This document shows positions 30,970-36,672 of a stretch of DNA of 36,672 bases, in pieces; positions within the stretch are counted from its first letter, which is position 1, and every line of letters begins with the position of its first letter. The DNA comes from Candidatus Yanofskyibacteriota bacterium. GTDB lineage: Bacteria > Patescibacteriota > Minisyncoccia > 2-02-FULL-40-12 > GWA2-44-9. Where the stretch lies: NCBI GenBank assembly GCA_903830625.1, contig CAIKUK010000012.1:1-36672 (forward strand), in the 5' to 3' direction. Below the pieces are notes generated by a model. That model was not told the DNA's origin and searched no databases. It saw only the letters and a program-made list of their open reading frames with translations. The translations under genes and the position numbers were made by a program.

Positions 30970-31001
30970 TTAAAAATTATGAAGCCCGCAGGGAGCGGGC
31001 T
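30969..31001 (-). terminator. Terminator of the 71-residue gene
   Basis: AGCCCGC pairs with GCGGGCT; TCATAATTTTTAAT follows on the minus strand. The tail overlaps the murG promoter -35 region. Confidence 0.65.
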
Positions 31002-31022
31002 CCAGGCGGGCATTGGAATCCA

Positions 31023-31238
31023 TCAGACGCTCGTCAGGACTGGAGGGGAAGAACAGCTGTTCATCGGGAAATGTTCGCGCATTGCATTGAGTCTGGTGTC
31101 AGGCGAATCGGAGCGAGGAATGACCACGAAATCGTTTTCGTCTTCAATGACCTCATGCCAGATGTCCTCACTCCTTGGGAAAGTATGCACCACTCCGTTT
31201 GAAATTACCCGAATCACTCCACCGTTCTTATTGTCCAT
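31023..31238 (-). CDS. Hypothetical 71-residue acidic protein, autonomous gene
   Basis: ATG 31238 has AAGGAG five bases upstream, and a promoter and terminator bracket the frame. The protein opens MDNKNGGVIRVISNGVVHTF and continues RSEDIWHEVIEDENDFVVIP, a beta-rich, acidic pattern, ending with a short Ser/Cys segment. It has no membrane helix and no motif I recognise. The neighbouring 75-residue gene has the same promoter-ribosome site-terminator layout, but the proteins are not alike. Confidence 0.65.
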   Translation of the reverse strand: MDNKNGGVIRVISNGVVHTFPRSEDIWHEVIEDENDFVVIPRSDSPDTRLNAMREHFPMNSCSSPPVLTSV

Positions 31239-31263
31239 TGTTTCTCCTTCATGAAGACACGAT

Positions 31264-31292
31264 ATTAAATCATTTTAAATAAATAAAATCAA
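31264..31292 (-). promoter_or_regulatory. Promoter of the 71-residue gene
   Basis: TTGATT and TTTAAT are 17 bases apart on the minus strand, in AT-rich sequence just after the terminator of the upstream small gene. Confidence 0.55.
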
Positions 31293-31295
31293 ATT

Positions 31296-31356
31296 AAAAA
31301 CGCCGGTGAGGAACGCTCCGGTCAGATATCGACCCAGAGCGTTCCAATCAACCGGC
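31296..31356 (-). terminator. Long terminator of the 75-residue gene
   Basis: GCCGGT pairs with ACCGGC and, inside, GAACGCTC pairs with GAGCGTTC; GTTTTTAATTT follows on the minus strand. The stop codon of the gene lies in the outer stem. Confidence 0.8.
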
Positions 31357-31575
31357 ATTGAGGCGGAGTTTGGGAAAACGCCACCTGAAGAGACGTACCA
31401 GCTTGCGCATCCAGGACAACCGGAAAAGCTCCCCGGCATCCCTTACAGTATCCGTTACCGGGTCACGTATTGCGTAGCCAGACGGCTGCTTAGGATCTGG
31501 AGACATGCGCTCACCCATCAAGCGTTCATCCACCTCGCAGCTACGATCCGAACAAAGAACTTCAGTTTCAGCCAC
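31348..31575 (-). CDS. Hypothetical 75-residue basic protein, autonomous gene
   Basis: GTG 31575 follows GGAAGGAGG at good spacing and is preferred over the ORF-track start at 31614, which lies upstream of the ribosome site. The protein has two Cys near the N-terminus (LCSDRSCEVDE), a middle segment RDPVTDTVRDAGELFRLSWM and a basic C-terminus (RKLVRLFRWRFPKLRLNAG). It is soluble in appearance and not recognised. It is bounded by a promoter and a long hairpin terminator. Confidence 0.6.
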   Translation of the reverse strand: MAETEVLCSDRSCEVDERLMGERMSPDPKQPSGYAIRDPVTDTVRDAGELFRLSWMRKLVRLFRWRFPKLRLNAG

Positions 31576-31602
31576 TGTCCTATCCTCCTTCCTGTGGTAA
31601 GC

Positions 31603-31630
31603 ATGGTACAGCAATTAAAATAAAAGTCAA
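31603..31630 (-). promoter_or_regulatory. Promoter of the 75-residue gene, overlapping a terminator
   Basis: TTGACT and TACCAT are 16 bases apart on the minus strand. The TTGAC is the last arm of the palindromic terminator of the MFS gene. Confidence 0.55.
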
Positions 31631-31651
31631 CAACCGAGCTCGGTTGTTGAC
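31626..31651 (-). terminator. Palindromic terminator of the MFS gene
   Basis: A perfect 26-base palindrome (core CAACCGAGCTCGGTTG) is followed on the minus strand by TTTTATTTTAATT. It lies 18 bases after the MFS stop. Confidence 0.8.
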
Positions 31652-31669
31652 CAATCTATATTTAGTTAT

Positions 31670-32290
31670 TTATCCTATTTTATTAGGAATTGGTTCAACT
31701 TGGCCTTGAGGAACTTTCTTTCTAATGTGGTGGAATATTCGGATTTGCATTAACCCACCAAAGATGGCGAATAGACCGCCGGCAAAAAACACAAAATTAA
31801 ATCCGAATCGCTGAGCCAATAATCCACCGATAGCCGCCGCGCCCGCCGCTCCTAGACCAACCGAGATTGAATCAAGCGACCATTCGAAACTTTCTTGAAG
31901 TTTGTCGATGTGGCGAGTAAAAATCGCATACCAAGGCGGTACTGAAAACGCTATACCGACGCCGTAAATAGCTTGGATGATATAAATATGGACGACTTGA
32001 GTGGCGAAAAGATATAAGAACGGCACCAGAGCAATGAGTGTACTGCCAAATATCAAAGAATAAAAATCATCGTACTCACCATGATTTTTATCAAGAATCT
32101 TGGCCACTGGCAGTTCAACCAATATTTTTGCTATCTGAACGATAGCGGCACCGAATCCAACGACGGCCATAGTTCCTCCATCGACCTGACGAGTAACAAA
32201 AATGGCAAAGACTGGGGCAAAGACACTGAACCCGGCATTAGTAAAAAAATCAGCCAAGACCAGTGTTCGGACAACTTGGTTTACTTTCAT
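31670..32290 (-). CDS. Half-size MFS-type transporter protein (six helices)
   Basis: The start MKVNQVVRTLV at 32290 is chosen; the six residues before it in the ORF track (MAVMCG) come from the arm of repeat E7. The 206-residue protein has about six helices (for example TLVLADFFTNAGFSVFAPVF, FGAAIVQIAKILVEL, SISVGLGAAGAAAIGGLLA and FFAGGLFAIFGGLMQI) and resembles one half of a major facilitator. Full MFS proteins have 12 helices, so this may act as a homodimer. No fragment of a second half follows, so it is not simply a frameshifted gene. Substrate unknown. Confidence 0.65.
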   Translation of the reverse strand: MKVNQVVRTLVLADFFTNAGFSVFAPVFAIFVTRQVDGGTMAVVGFGAAIVQIAKILVELPVAKILDKNHGEYDDFYSLIFGSTLIALVPFLYLFATQVVHIYIIQAIYGVGIAFSVPPWYAIFTRHIDKLQESFEWSLDSISVGLGAAGAAAIGGLLAQRFGFNFVFFAGGLFAIFGGLMQIRIFHHIRKKVPQGQVEPIPNKIG

Positions 32291-32428
32291 CCCGCACATA
32301 ACAGCCATCAGTTGCTGTAACGCAGTACAATTTAACTTTGTTCATGCGTTTAGCTTCTAGAATGGTCTGTCTTGTTAATTTCACTTATTCCCGCAACATG
32401 TACTGCCTATGGCTGTTATGTGCGGGAT
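32289..32428. repeat. Intergenic inverted-repeat element E7 (5' of the MFS gene)
   Basis: Perfect 20-base arms (ATCCCGCACATAACAGCCAT) bound a 140-bp element; further in, GCAGTACA pairs with TGTACTGC. The left arm ends in the MFS start codon. Outer bases TTTCATCCCG and CGGGATTCAT and the inner ACTTTGTT are shared with E4. Confidence 0.85.
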
Positions 32429-32447
32429 TCATAAATATATTTTAACC

Positions 32448-32487
32448 GAATCAAAAGGTCTGTGCAACAACACAGACCTTTTGATTC
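32448..32487 (-). terminator. Hairpin downstream of the subtilase gene
   Basis: A perfect 17-bp stem (GAATCAAAAGGTCTGTG) with a six-base loop lies about 25 bases after the subtilase stop. The T-run after it on the minus strand is weak, so part of the signal may be RNA stabilisation. Confidence 0.65.
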
Positions 32488-32511
32488 CAAACCAATATTT
32501 AAAAAATAAAA

Positions 32512-33699
32512 TTATAATTGAGGCATACCCCACCCAGACGCGGAATCATCGCCGGCCGGAAGAATGTCCAAGGAGAATTTATGTAAAAGCTCGCGAGTGG
32601 CTTCGGCTGGGTATTCGGCATCAGTTTGCCATTCTTTGGCTGCCAGGCCGGCAATGTGAGCCGCAGCCATTGAAGTGCCGGATGAGGTCATATAATAGCC
32701 GTTATTCGCGGTTGATTCGATATTCACGCCCGGTCCGACAAGTTCAATATCGCCAGTATTTTTGCTGTATGAGGTGGATGCTTCATTAATGCCCTGGGCA
32801 CTCCAATCGGGAACAATGATTGTATTATCGACAGCGCCGACACTGACAACATTTATATTTGAAGCCGGATAATCGATACTGCCGGCATATGGACCGTCAT
32901 TTCCAGCCGCACCGACAATCATTACGTCTTTGCTCATGGCATATGAAATTGCATCATTAATGAGTGAACTTTCAGAATCAGAACCGAGGCTTAAGAGAAT
33001 AATATTGGCATCATTATCAACCCCATAATAAATGGCGCTGGCGACATCATCGGCAAAACAAGTGCCATCGTTAGCGCAAACTTTATAAATCATCAGATTT
33101 GATTTGGGTGCCACGCCATAAATACCCTTTCCCTCGGGACCGCCGTTGGCCGCCACTACTCCGGCCACTAAAGTGCCGTGGCCGTTTTTATCTTCACAAA
33201 CATTTTTAACGAACGGTTCCGCACCGGAAAAATCATCACAGACACCAATTTGGCTCTTTATATCCGGATGACTGATAAGCGCGCCCGTGTCCAGCACCGC
33301 CACATTAACCCCTTCTCCGCCGGACGGCAGAGAGTTGCCGAGAGTATTGCCATAGATAGATTTAATACCCCAACCTATTTGAGAAGTCGGGGTTTTAATC
33401 GGAGATTTTACGGTTGTTTTTTTGACTGGCGTTGGCGTCGCAGTGGCCGCGGCTAAGATATTAAGCTTCTTAACCGGAACGACTTCCACGCCAAAAACCT
33501 TGGCCACTTTTAATTGCCAGTCTGACAGATTAGCGGTAAATCCAGAGTCAAAAACATTCCGTACTTGAAACGATTTTTTCCAGAACTGAGAGGTGGATTT
33601 TACGAAATAGCGGCTATCGGTTCCAGCCGCTTGGACACTCGACGCCGTCGCTAAAAACAAGGTAAAAGCTAAACAAACCAAAGCTTTCTTTGTATTCAT
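32512..33699 (-). CDS. Secreted subtilisin-like serine protease (S8)
   Basis: I start at ATG 33699 because it opens a clear signal peptide (MNTKKALVCLAFTLFLATAS, probable cut after VQA). About 100 residues of propeptide-like sequence and a Thr/Pro/Lys linker follow. The catalytic triad is visible: Asp in VAVLDTGALI (about 137), His in NGHGTLVAGVVA (about 173) and Ser in SSGTSMAAAHIAG (about 339), with the oxyanion Asn in GAAGNDGPY. No C-terminal anchor is seen, so it is probably exported or held in the cell envelope. It could process surface proteins or degrade external peptides for uptake. Confidence 0.92.
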   Translation of the reverse strand: MNTKKALVCLAFTLFLATASSVQAAGTDSRYFVKSTSQFWKKSFQVRNVFDSGFTANLSDWQLKVAKVFGVEVVPVKKLNILAAATATPTPVKKTTVKSPIKTPTSQIGWGIKSIYGNTLGNSLPSGGEGVNVAVLDTGALISHPDIKSQIGVCDDFSGAEPFVKNVCEDKNGHGTLVAGVVAANGGPEGKGIYGVAPKSNLMIYKVCANDGTCFADDVASAIYYGVDNDANIILLSLGSDSESSLINDAISYAMSKDVMIVGAAGNDGPYAGSIDYPASNINVVSVGAVDNTIIVPDWSAQGINEASTSYSKNTGDIELVGPGVNIESTANNGYYMTSSGTSMAAAHIAGLAAKEWQTDAEYPAEATRELLHKFSLDILPAGDDSASGWGMPQL

Positions 33700-33712
33700 A
33701 ATTGTACTGACA

Positions 33713-33718
33713 AGTATA
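33713..33718 (-). promoter_or_regulatory. Extended -10 element of the subtilase gene
   Basis: The minus strand reads TGCTATACT; a weak TTGTAG lies 17 bases upstream of the TATACT. The leader would be only about 6-8 bases, with no Shine-Dalgarno site. Confidence 0.45.
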
Positions 33719-33754
33719 GCATATCGAGGCAATCTCTACAATCCACAGGCCATT

Positions 33755-34429
33755 CTATGACAGAAGTTTATCGATGCCATCTTTGAACAAATCACCAAGC
33801 TCGCGAAGGCGTTCCATAGCGGTTAAAGATTGGATAAACTTTGATTTAAAGACAACCTTGAAAGCATAAACCAAAATGATGGCCCCGGCCAGGAACAGAA
33901 CGACATAACCCACGTGGTCCACTATGGTTGTGGCCCGATAACCTTTACCGAAGACGAAGCCGACCGTAAAGGTAATCGCCACCCAGCCGAGACCGCCGAT
34001 AAAATTATAGAGCGAGAATTTCCTAAAATTATATTTAAATGAACCGGCCATAATCATCGTGGCGATTGTGAGAGACCAGGTTAATTTTGTGAAAATAATG
34101 GCCCGACCGCTATAACGATGGAAATAACGTTCCACGGTTTCAATAACTTTACGGCTCTTGGGATCTTTCCGGCCCCATTTATCAATTGGCTTGGCGCCGC
34201 CAAAATACCCAACCGCGTACCAGCCCCAGCCGTTAATAAAATCCCCCACGATACAAATTAGAATCGCTGGAATTACAGCCACGGTTCCCAGAGAGGCCAG
34301 AAAGCCCGCCAAAATAATACTATTAAAACCCTCGATGGACGTGGCGATAAGCAGAAATAAATACTTATACTGGGCCAGGACTGGAAAACTTATCTGAATG
34401 GAGTCTACAATTGATGCGAAAAAATCCAT
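33755..34429 (-). CDS. DedA/VTT-domain membrane protein
   Basis: The 224-residue protein has the DedA core: IATSIEGFNSIILAGFLASL (re-entrant loop with Glu), ILICIVGDFINGWGWYAVGY, the F-x-R-Y-S-G-R type segment VERYFHRYSGRAIIFTKL and GWVAITFTVGFVFGKGY. DedA proteins are lipid scramblases or carriers, including for undecaprenyl phosphate, in the inner membrane. That fits the wall and glycan genes in this window. The gene starts one base after the stop of the uracil-DNA glycosylase gene, so the two form an operon. Confidence 0.82.
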   Translation of the reverse strand: MDFFASIVDSIQISFPVLAQYKYLFLLIATSIEGFNSIILAGFLASLGTVAVIPAILICIVGDFINGWGWYAVGYFGGAKPIDKWGRKDPKSRKVIETVERYFHRYSGRAIIFTKLTWSLTIATMIMAGSFKYNFRKFSLYNFIGGLGWVAITFTVGFVFGKGYRATTIVDHVGYVVLFLAGAIILVYAFKVVFKSKFIQSLTAMERLRELGDLFKDGIDKLLS

Positions 34430-34430
34430 A

Positions 34431-35030
34431 TTATATATTCTGCTTTAAAATCTTGAAATCTTCAAACAATGTTTCTTTCGAGTGTTGATTATAAATAGCC
34501 ACCGCCGGATGGTAAAGAGAAACAATATTCACCGGCCCGTATGAAGCTTGGGCCATTATACTGGTACCGTGCATTTGACTGATTGGTTTTAATTCTTTTT
34601 CCAGACCGAATTTACGGATGATATATTCCATCGAGAATCTACCCAGTGTCGCAATCACTTCAGGTTGGATAATATCAATTTGGCGGTCCAAAAATGGGCC
34701 ATATACCACAATTTCTTCGGGCAAAGGATCACGATTAAACGGCGGCCGGTCTTTAACAATGTTGGTGATATACACATCGGGCCGATTGATTCCAACCGAA
34801 ACCAGCAATTCATCCAAAATCTTGCCCGCCGCGCCGGCAAATGGCCGGCCAGTTTTAGCTTCGTTCTTTCCAGGCGCTTCGCCAACAAACATTATCCTCG
34901 CCTTATGGCTCCCCTCCCCAATCACGGGAAATACGCCGTTTTTAATCCGCTCGGCATAGAGCGGTGATTCCTTCAGAGCCAAAACCTCATTTTTGATTGC
35001 CCTAAGTAATTCATCACGATTTTCTAACAT
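34431..35030 (-). CDS. Family 4-type uracil-DNA glycosylase without iron-sulphur cysteines
   Basis: The 199-residue protein has the family motifs: GEAPGKNEAKTGRPFAGAAG (motif 1, about 50-69), YITNIVKDRPPFNRDP (about 88-103), TLGRFSMEYII and the final LYHPAVAIYN. It removes uracil from DNA in base-excision repair. In family 4 four Cys bind a 4Fe-4S cluster, two in an N-terminal CxxC, one in VVKCRPP and one before PFL. Here these read KESPLYAE, IVKDRPP and YGPFL, and the whole protein has no Cys at all, so the cluster cannot form. Fold and active-site motifs remain intact. Confidence 0.88.
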   Translation of the reverse strand: MLENRDELLRAIKNEVLALKESPLYAERIKNGVFPVIGEGSHKARIMFVGEAPGKNEAKTGRPFAGAAGKILDELLVSVGINRPDVYITNIVKDRPPFNRDPLPEEIVVYGPFLDRQIDIIQPEVIATLGRFSMEYIIRKFGLEKELKPISQMHGTSIMAQASYGPVNIVSLYHPAVAIYNQHSKETLFEDFKILKQNI

Positions 35031-35090
35031 GGGTAAATAGTAACCAAAAGAATCTAATTTGAAAAGGAATCCTAATTATTTAGTTTGTTT

Positions 35091-35138
35091 AGTTACTGCT
35101 TTAAAATGTAACATATGTTACATTTTAAAGCAGTAACT
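35091..35138. repeat. 48-base perfect AT-rich palindrome
   Basis: Each half is 24 bases without a mismatch (outer part AGTTACTGCTTTAAAATG, centre ACATATGT) and there is no loop. It lies in the 115-base space between the glycosylase start and the O-antigen-ligase-like stop. It may be a terminator, a cruciform site or a protein-binding site; no long T-run is present. Confidence 0.85.
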
Positions 35139-35145
35139 TTGAATA

Positions 35146-36450
35146 TTATATCGCTCCAGCAAGAAGACCGAGCACGAGCCAAAACATAAGTCGGCCTGTT
35201 TGAATAGTCCAAATAAAGTGGTCGAAAAGACCAAAAATAAAGACCGAAAGGATAACTAGACTGAATGAGAAATGGTAGAGTTTTTTAAACCCTAAACGCT
35301 TATAAAAATCGTAGAGCAGAAATGATAAGAAGAGTAAAAACAGAGAGATGCCGACAACGCCCGTTTCGGAATAGATGAGCAGGTAAATATTATGAACGGG
35401 CTGATATACTTCCCGATTAAGGTGAAGATTTTGAGTCAAAAGCCAGGGCACAAAATTACCCATGCCTAGTCCTAATATATTGTGTCCGCTCGCCAGGGAT
35501 TCATGATTATACAAAATCCGAAGCTGAACCGTTTCGTCGGCAGATGAAATCACCGACCGATTTAATACGTACGGCCAGTAAACAGCGACAAAAACAATGC
35601 CGACTGCAATCGTCGTCCAGAATATCTTTAAACTTCGGCGCCGCATTTCCGCGTTGTCCCAAAATTCTTTACGGAACCGAGGATAGAATCTTATTAGTCC
35701 CGACTGGACAATAAAAGTAACCAGCCATAGTCCAATAATGACGCGGGAAAATGTCAGTAAAAACGCCCAGAGAATCAGGGTATGAAATGCGTGCCACCAC
35801 CAAGCTCGCTTCTGATAAATCGCAATGGAATAAAATGCGCCTAAGGCCACAAATAAATACAAGGCCAACACATTTGAATGGGGTGTTGTGCCATAGGCCC
35901 GCATGATTTTAATGCCGGCCACGAAAAAAGCGGCTATTCCACTCATGGCCGGAGCCAAAGGACTTTCTCCCAAATATTTCAAACCCAGACTTCCCTGCGT
36001 CATAAATTGAGCAATAGCAATGACCGATTGAAAAGCCCCTCCCAGCACAAGCGCCACAAAACCATTAGATAATGTAAAACGTTTTAAAGCGTAATCTTTA
36101 ATGTAAAAATACAAAACCACACCTTCAATTAATTTAACCCACTGGAACACCGCCGTTTGGACATCAATTGCGTTTCCAATTGAAAATCCGGCCACGGCAA
36201 CAAAGGCGATTAAAAACCAATCGGCTGGCTTAATTTTCAATTTCCAATTTTCAATTTTCAGTAAATTACCAATTTTCCAGTTTGCAAACCAGAAACCAAA
36301 CAACGCCAACAAAATTAAATCGGTGCCGTAAACATAAATCGCCGTCCATTCAATAAAATTAAACGGCTCATACCAAAAAATATGCCGAAGAGAAAGCGGT
36401 ATCGCAAAAAGAAAAAAATAGAACAGCCAATTTTCTATTTGTCTAATCAT
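35146..36450 (-). CDS. O-antigen ligase/polymerase-like membrane protein
   Basis: The 434-residue protein has about 11 helices and the signature region of the Wzy/WaaL family: FLLTFSRVIIGLWLVTFIVQ, a large external loop (about 285-340) and HNIYLLIYSETGVVGISLF near the C-terminus. Such proteins polymerise or transfer polyprenyl-linked glycans on the outer side of the membrane. A Lys/Trp-rich low-complexity stretch (NWKIGNLLKIENWKLKIK, about residues 55-73) follows the second helix and looks like an expanded short repeat. The start ATG 36450 lacks a Shine-Dalgarno site. Confidence 0.78.
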   Translation of the reverse strand: MIRQIENWLFYFFLFAIPLSLRHIFWYEPFNFIEWTAIYVYGTDLILLALFGFWFANWKIGNLLKIENWKLKIKPADWFLIAFVAVAGFSIGNAIDVQTAVFQWVKLIEGVVLYFYIKDYALKRFTLSNGFVALVLGGAFQSVIAIAQFMTQGSLGLKYLGESPLAPAMSGIAAFFVAGIKIMRAYGTTPHSNVLALYLFVALGAFYSIAIYQKRAWWWHAFHTLILWAFLLTFSRVIIGLWLVTFIVQSGLIRFYPRFRKEFWDNAEMRRRSLKIFWTTIAVGIVFVAVYWPYVLNRSVISSADETVQLRILYNHESLASGHNILGLGMGNFVPWLLTQNLHLNREVYQPVHNIYLLIYSETGVVGISLFLLFLSFLLYDFYKRLGFKKLYHFSFSLVILSVFIFGLFDHFIWTIQTGRLMFWLVLGLLAGAI

Positions 36451-36479
36451 AGAGTAATCTTAACAAATTATATGGAAAC

Positions 36480-36521
36480 AAAAAGGTCCGCGTGGATTCG
36501 CCGGCACGAATCCTCGCGGAC
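36480..36521 (-). terminator. Terminator of the edge zinc-ribbon gene
   Basis: A 36-base hairpin pairs GTCCGCG-TGGATTCG with CGAATCC-TCGCGGAC around CCGGCA, with CTTTTTG following on the minus strand. It lies 4 bases after the stop codon. Confidence 0.88.
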
Positions 36522-36525
36522 AAGA

Positions 36526-36672
36526 CTATGGTCCCCCATAGGCACACCCCGTACAGAATTTCTCATCCGGCTTCTTGTGGTCAGGAACCACAGTATGCTT
36601 AGGACAGGTATTTCCATGGCAATTGGAACACTTGATGAGGCTCTTCGCTGCGAACTCGTCCCCGCAGCAACA
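36526..36672 (-). CDS. Cys-rich zinc-ribbon-like protein (partial, 5' end missing)
   Basis: The frame is open from the right window edge to TAG at 36528-36526, so 48 C-terminal residues are visible. They contain CCCGDEF, CSNCHGNTCPKH and CTGCAYGG, that is, several CxxC pairs plus His, as in small zinc ribbons or double zinc knuckles. The gene ends in a strong private terminator, like the other small orphan genes here. The start and ribosome site lie outside the window. Confidence 0.65.
   Translation of the reverse strand, partial: CCCGDEFAAKSLIKCSNCHGNTCPKHTVVPDHKKPDEKFCTGCAYGGP

Noticed and set aside
32289-32428. E7 as a transposon end or attachment site
   Set aside because: No recombinase gene is near, and no target-site duplication could be seen outside the arms.
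1-36672. CRISPR array, IS element or prophage
   Set aside because: No regularly spaced direct repeats, transposase, integrase or phage structural genes were found.

Overview
The window looks like chromosome of a Candidate Phyla Radiation bacterium (Patescibacteria, probably Parcubacteria-like). This is inferred from a prolyl-tRNA synthetase without its editing insert, a half-size MFS protein, a 93-residue two-helix protein that I recognise as CPR-type, a TraG/VirD4-like ATPase with CPR-style partners, and short intergenic spaces. TGA acts as an ordinary stop (for example in murG and mreC), which argues against the code-25 CPR lineages. There is no sign of a prophage, insertion sequence or CRISPR array.

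Layout. 1-3.9 kb (minus): 5' part of a six-hairpin glycosidase, a PlsC-like acyltransferase, a cupin, a band-7 (SPFH) protein with a tiny membrane partner, small orphan genes and tRNA-Gln. 3.9-9.1 kb (minus): dnaX, a GtrA-like protein and a TraG-like ATPase operon; one small gene at 5.1 kb is on plus. 9.2-14.5 kb (plus): a charged single-pass protein, a small helical protein and two GT39-type membrane glycosyltransferases. 14.5-15.5 kb: about 980 bases without a convincing gene, dense in hairpins, with a consensus sigma-70 promoter that probably drives a structured RNA. 15.5-31 kb (minus): housekeeping genes for cell division, wall and shape (ftsQ, PBP2, mreD, mreC, mreB, murG), translation (serS, lysS, proS, frr), transcription (greA), replication (delta-prime subunit) and membrane proteolysis (rseP). 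31-36.7 kb (minus): small orphan genes, half-MFS, secreted subtilase, DedA-like protein, cysteine-free uracil-DNA glycosylase, O-antigen-ligase-like protein and a partial zinc-ribbon protein.

Two patterns go beyond ordinary annotation. First, seven 109-140 bp elements with long terminal inverted repeats sit in gene junctions, often running exactly from one gene's stop to the next gene's start. Two of them (21856-21993 and 28697-28835) are homologous. By hand alignment they keep an outer stem plus two crossing inner stems, with compensatory changes in all three, which points to a conserved pseudoknotted RNA. Second, about seven very small genes have strong Shine-Dalgarno sites and a tight hairpin terminator, and most have a recognisable promoter of their own. 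The housekeeping genes around them largely lack Shine-Dalgarno sites, and several appear leaderless. A candidate structured RNA at 14941-15197 and a start codon two bases after a tRNA add to an RNA-centred picture.
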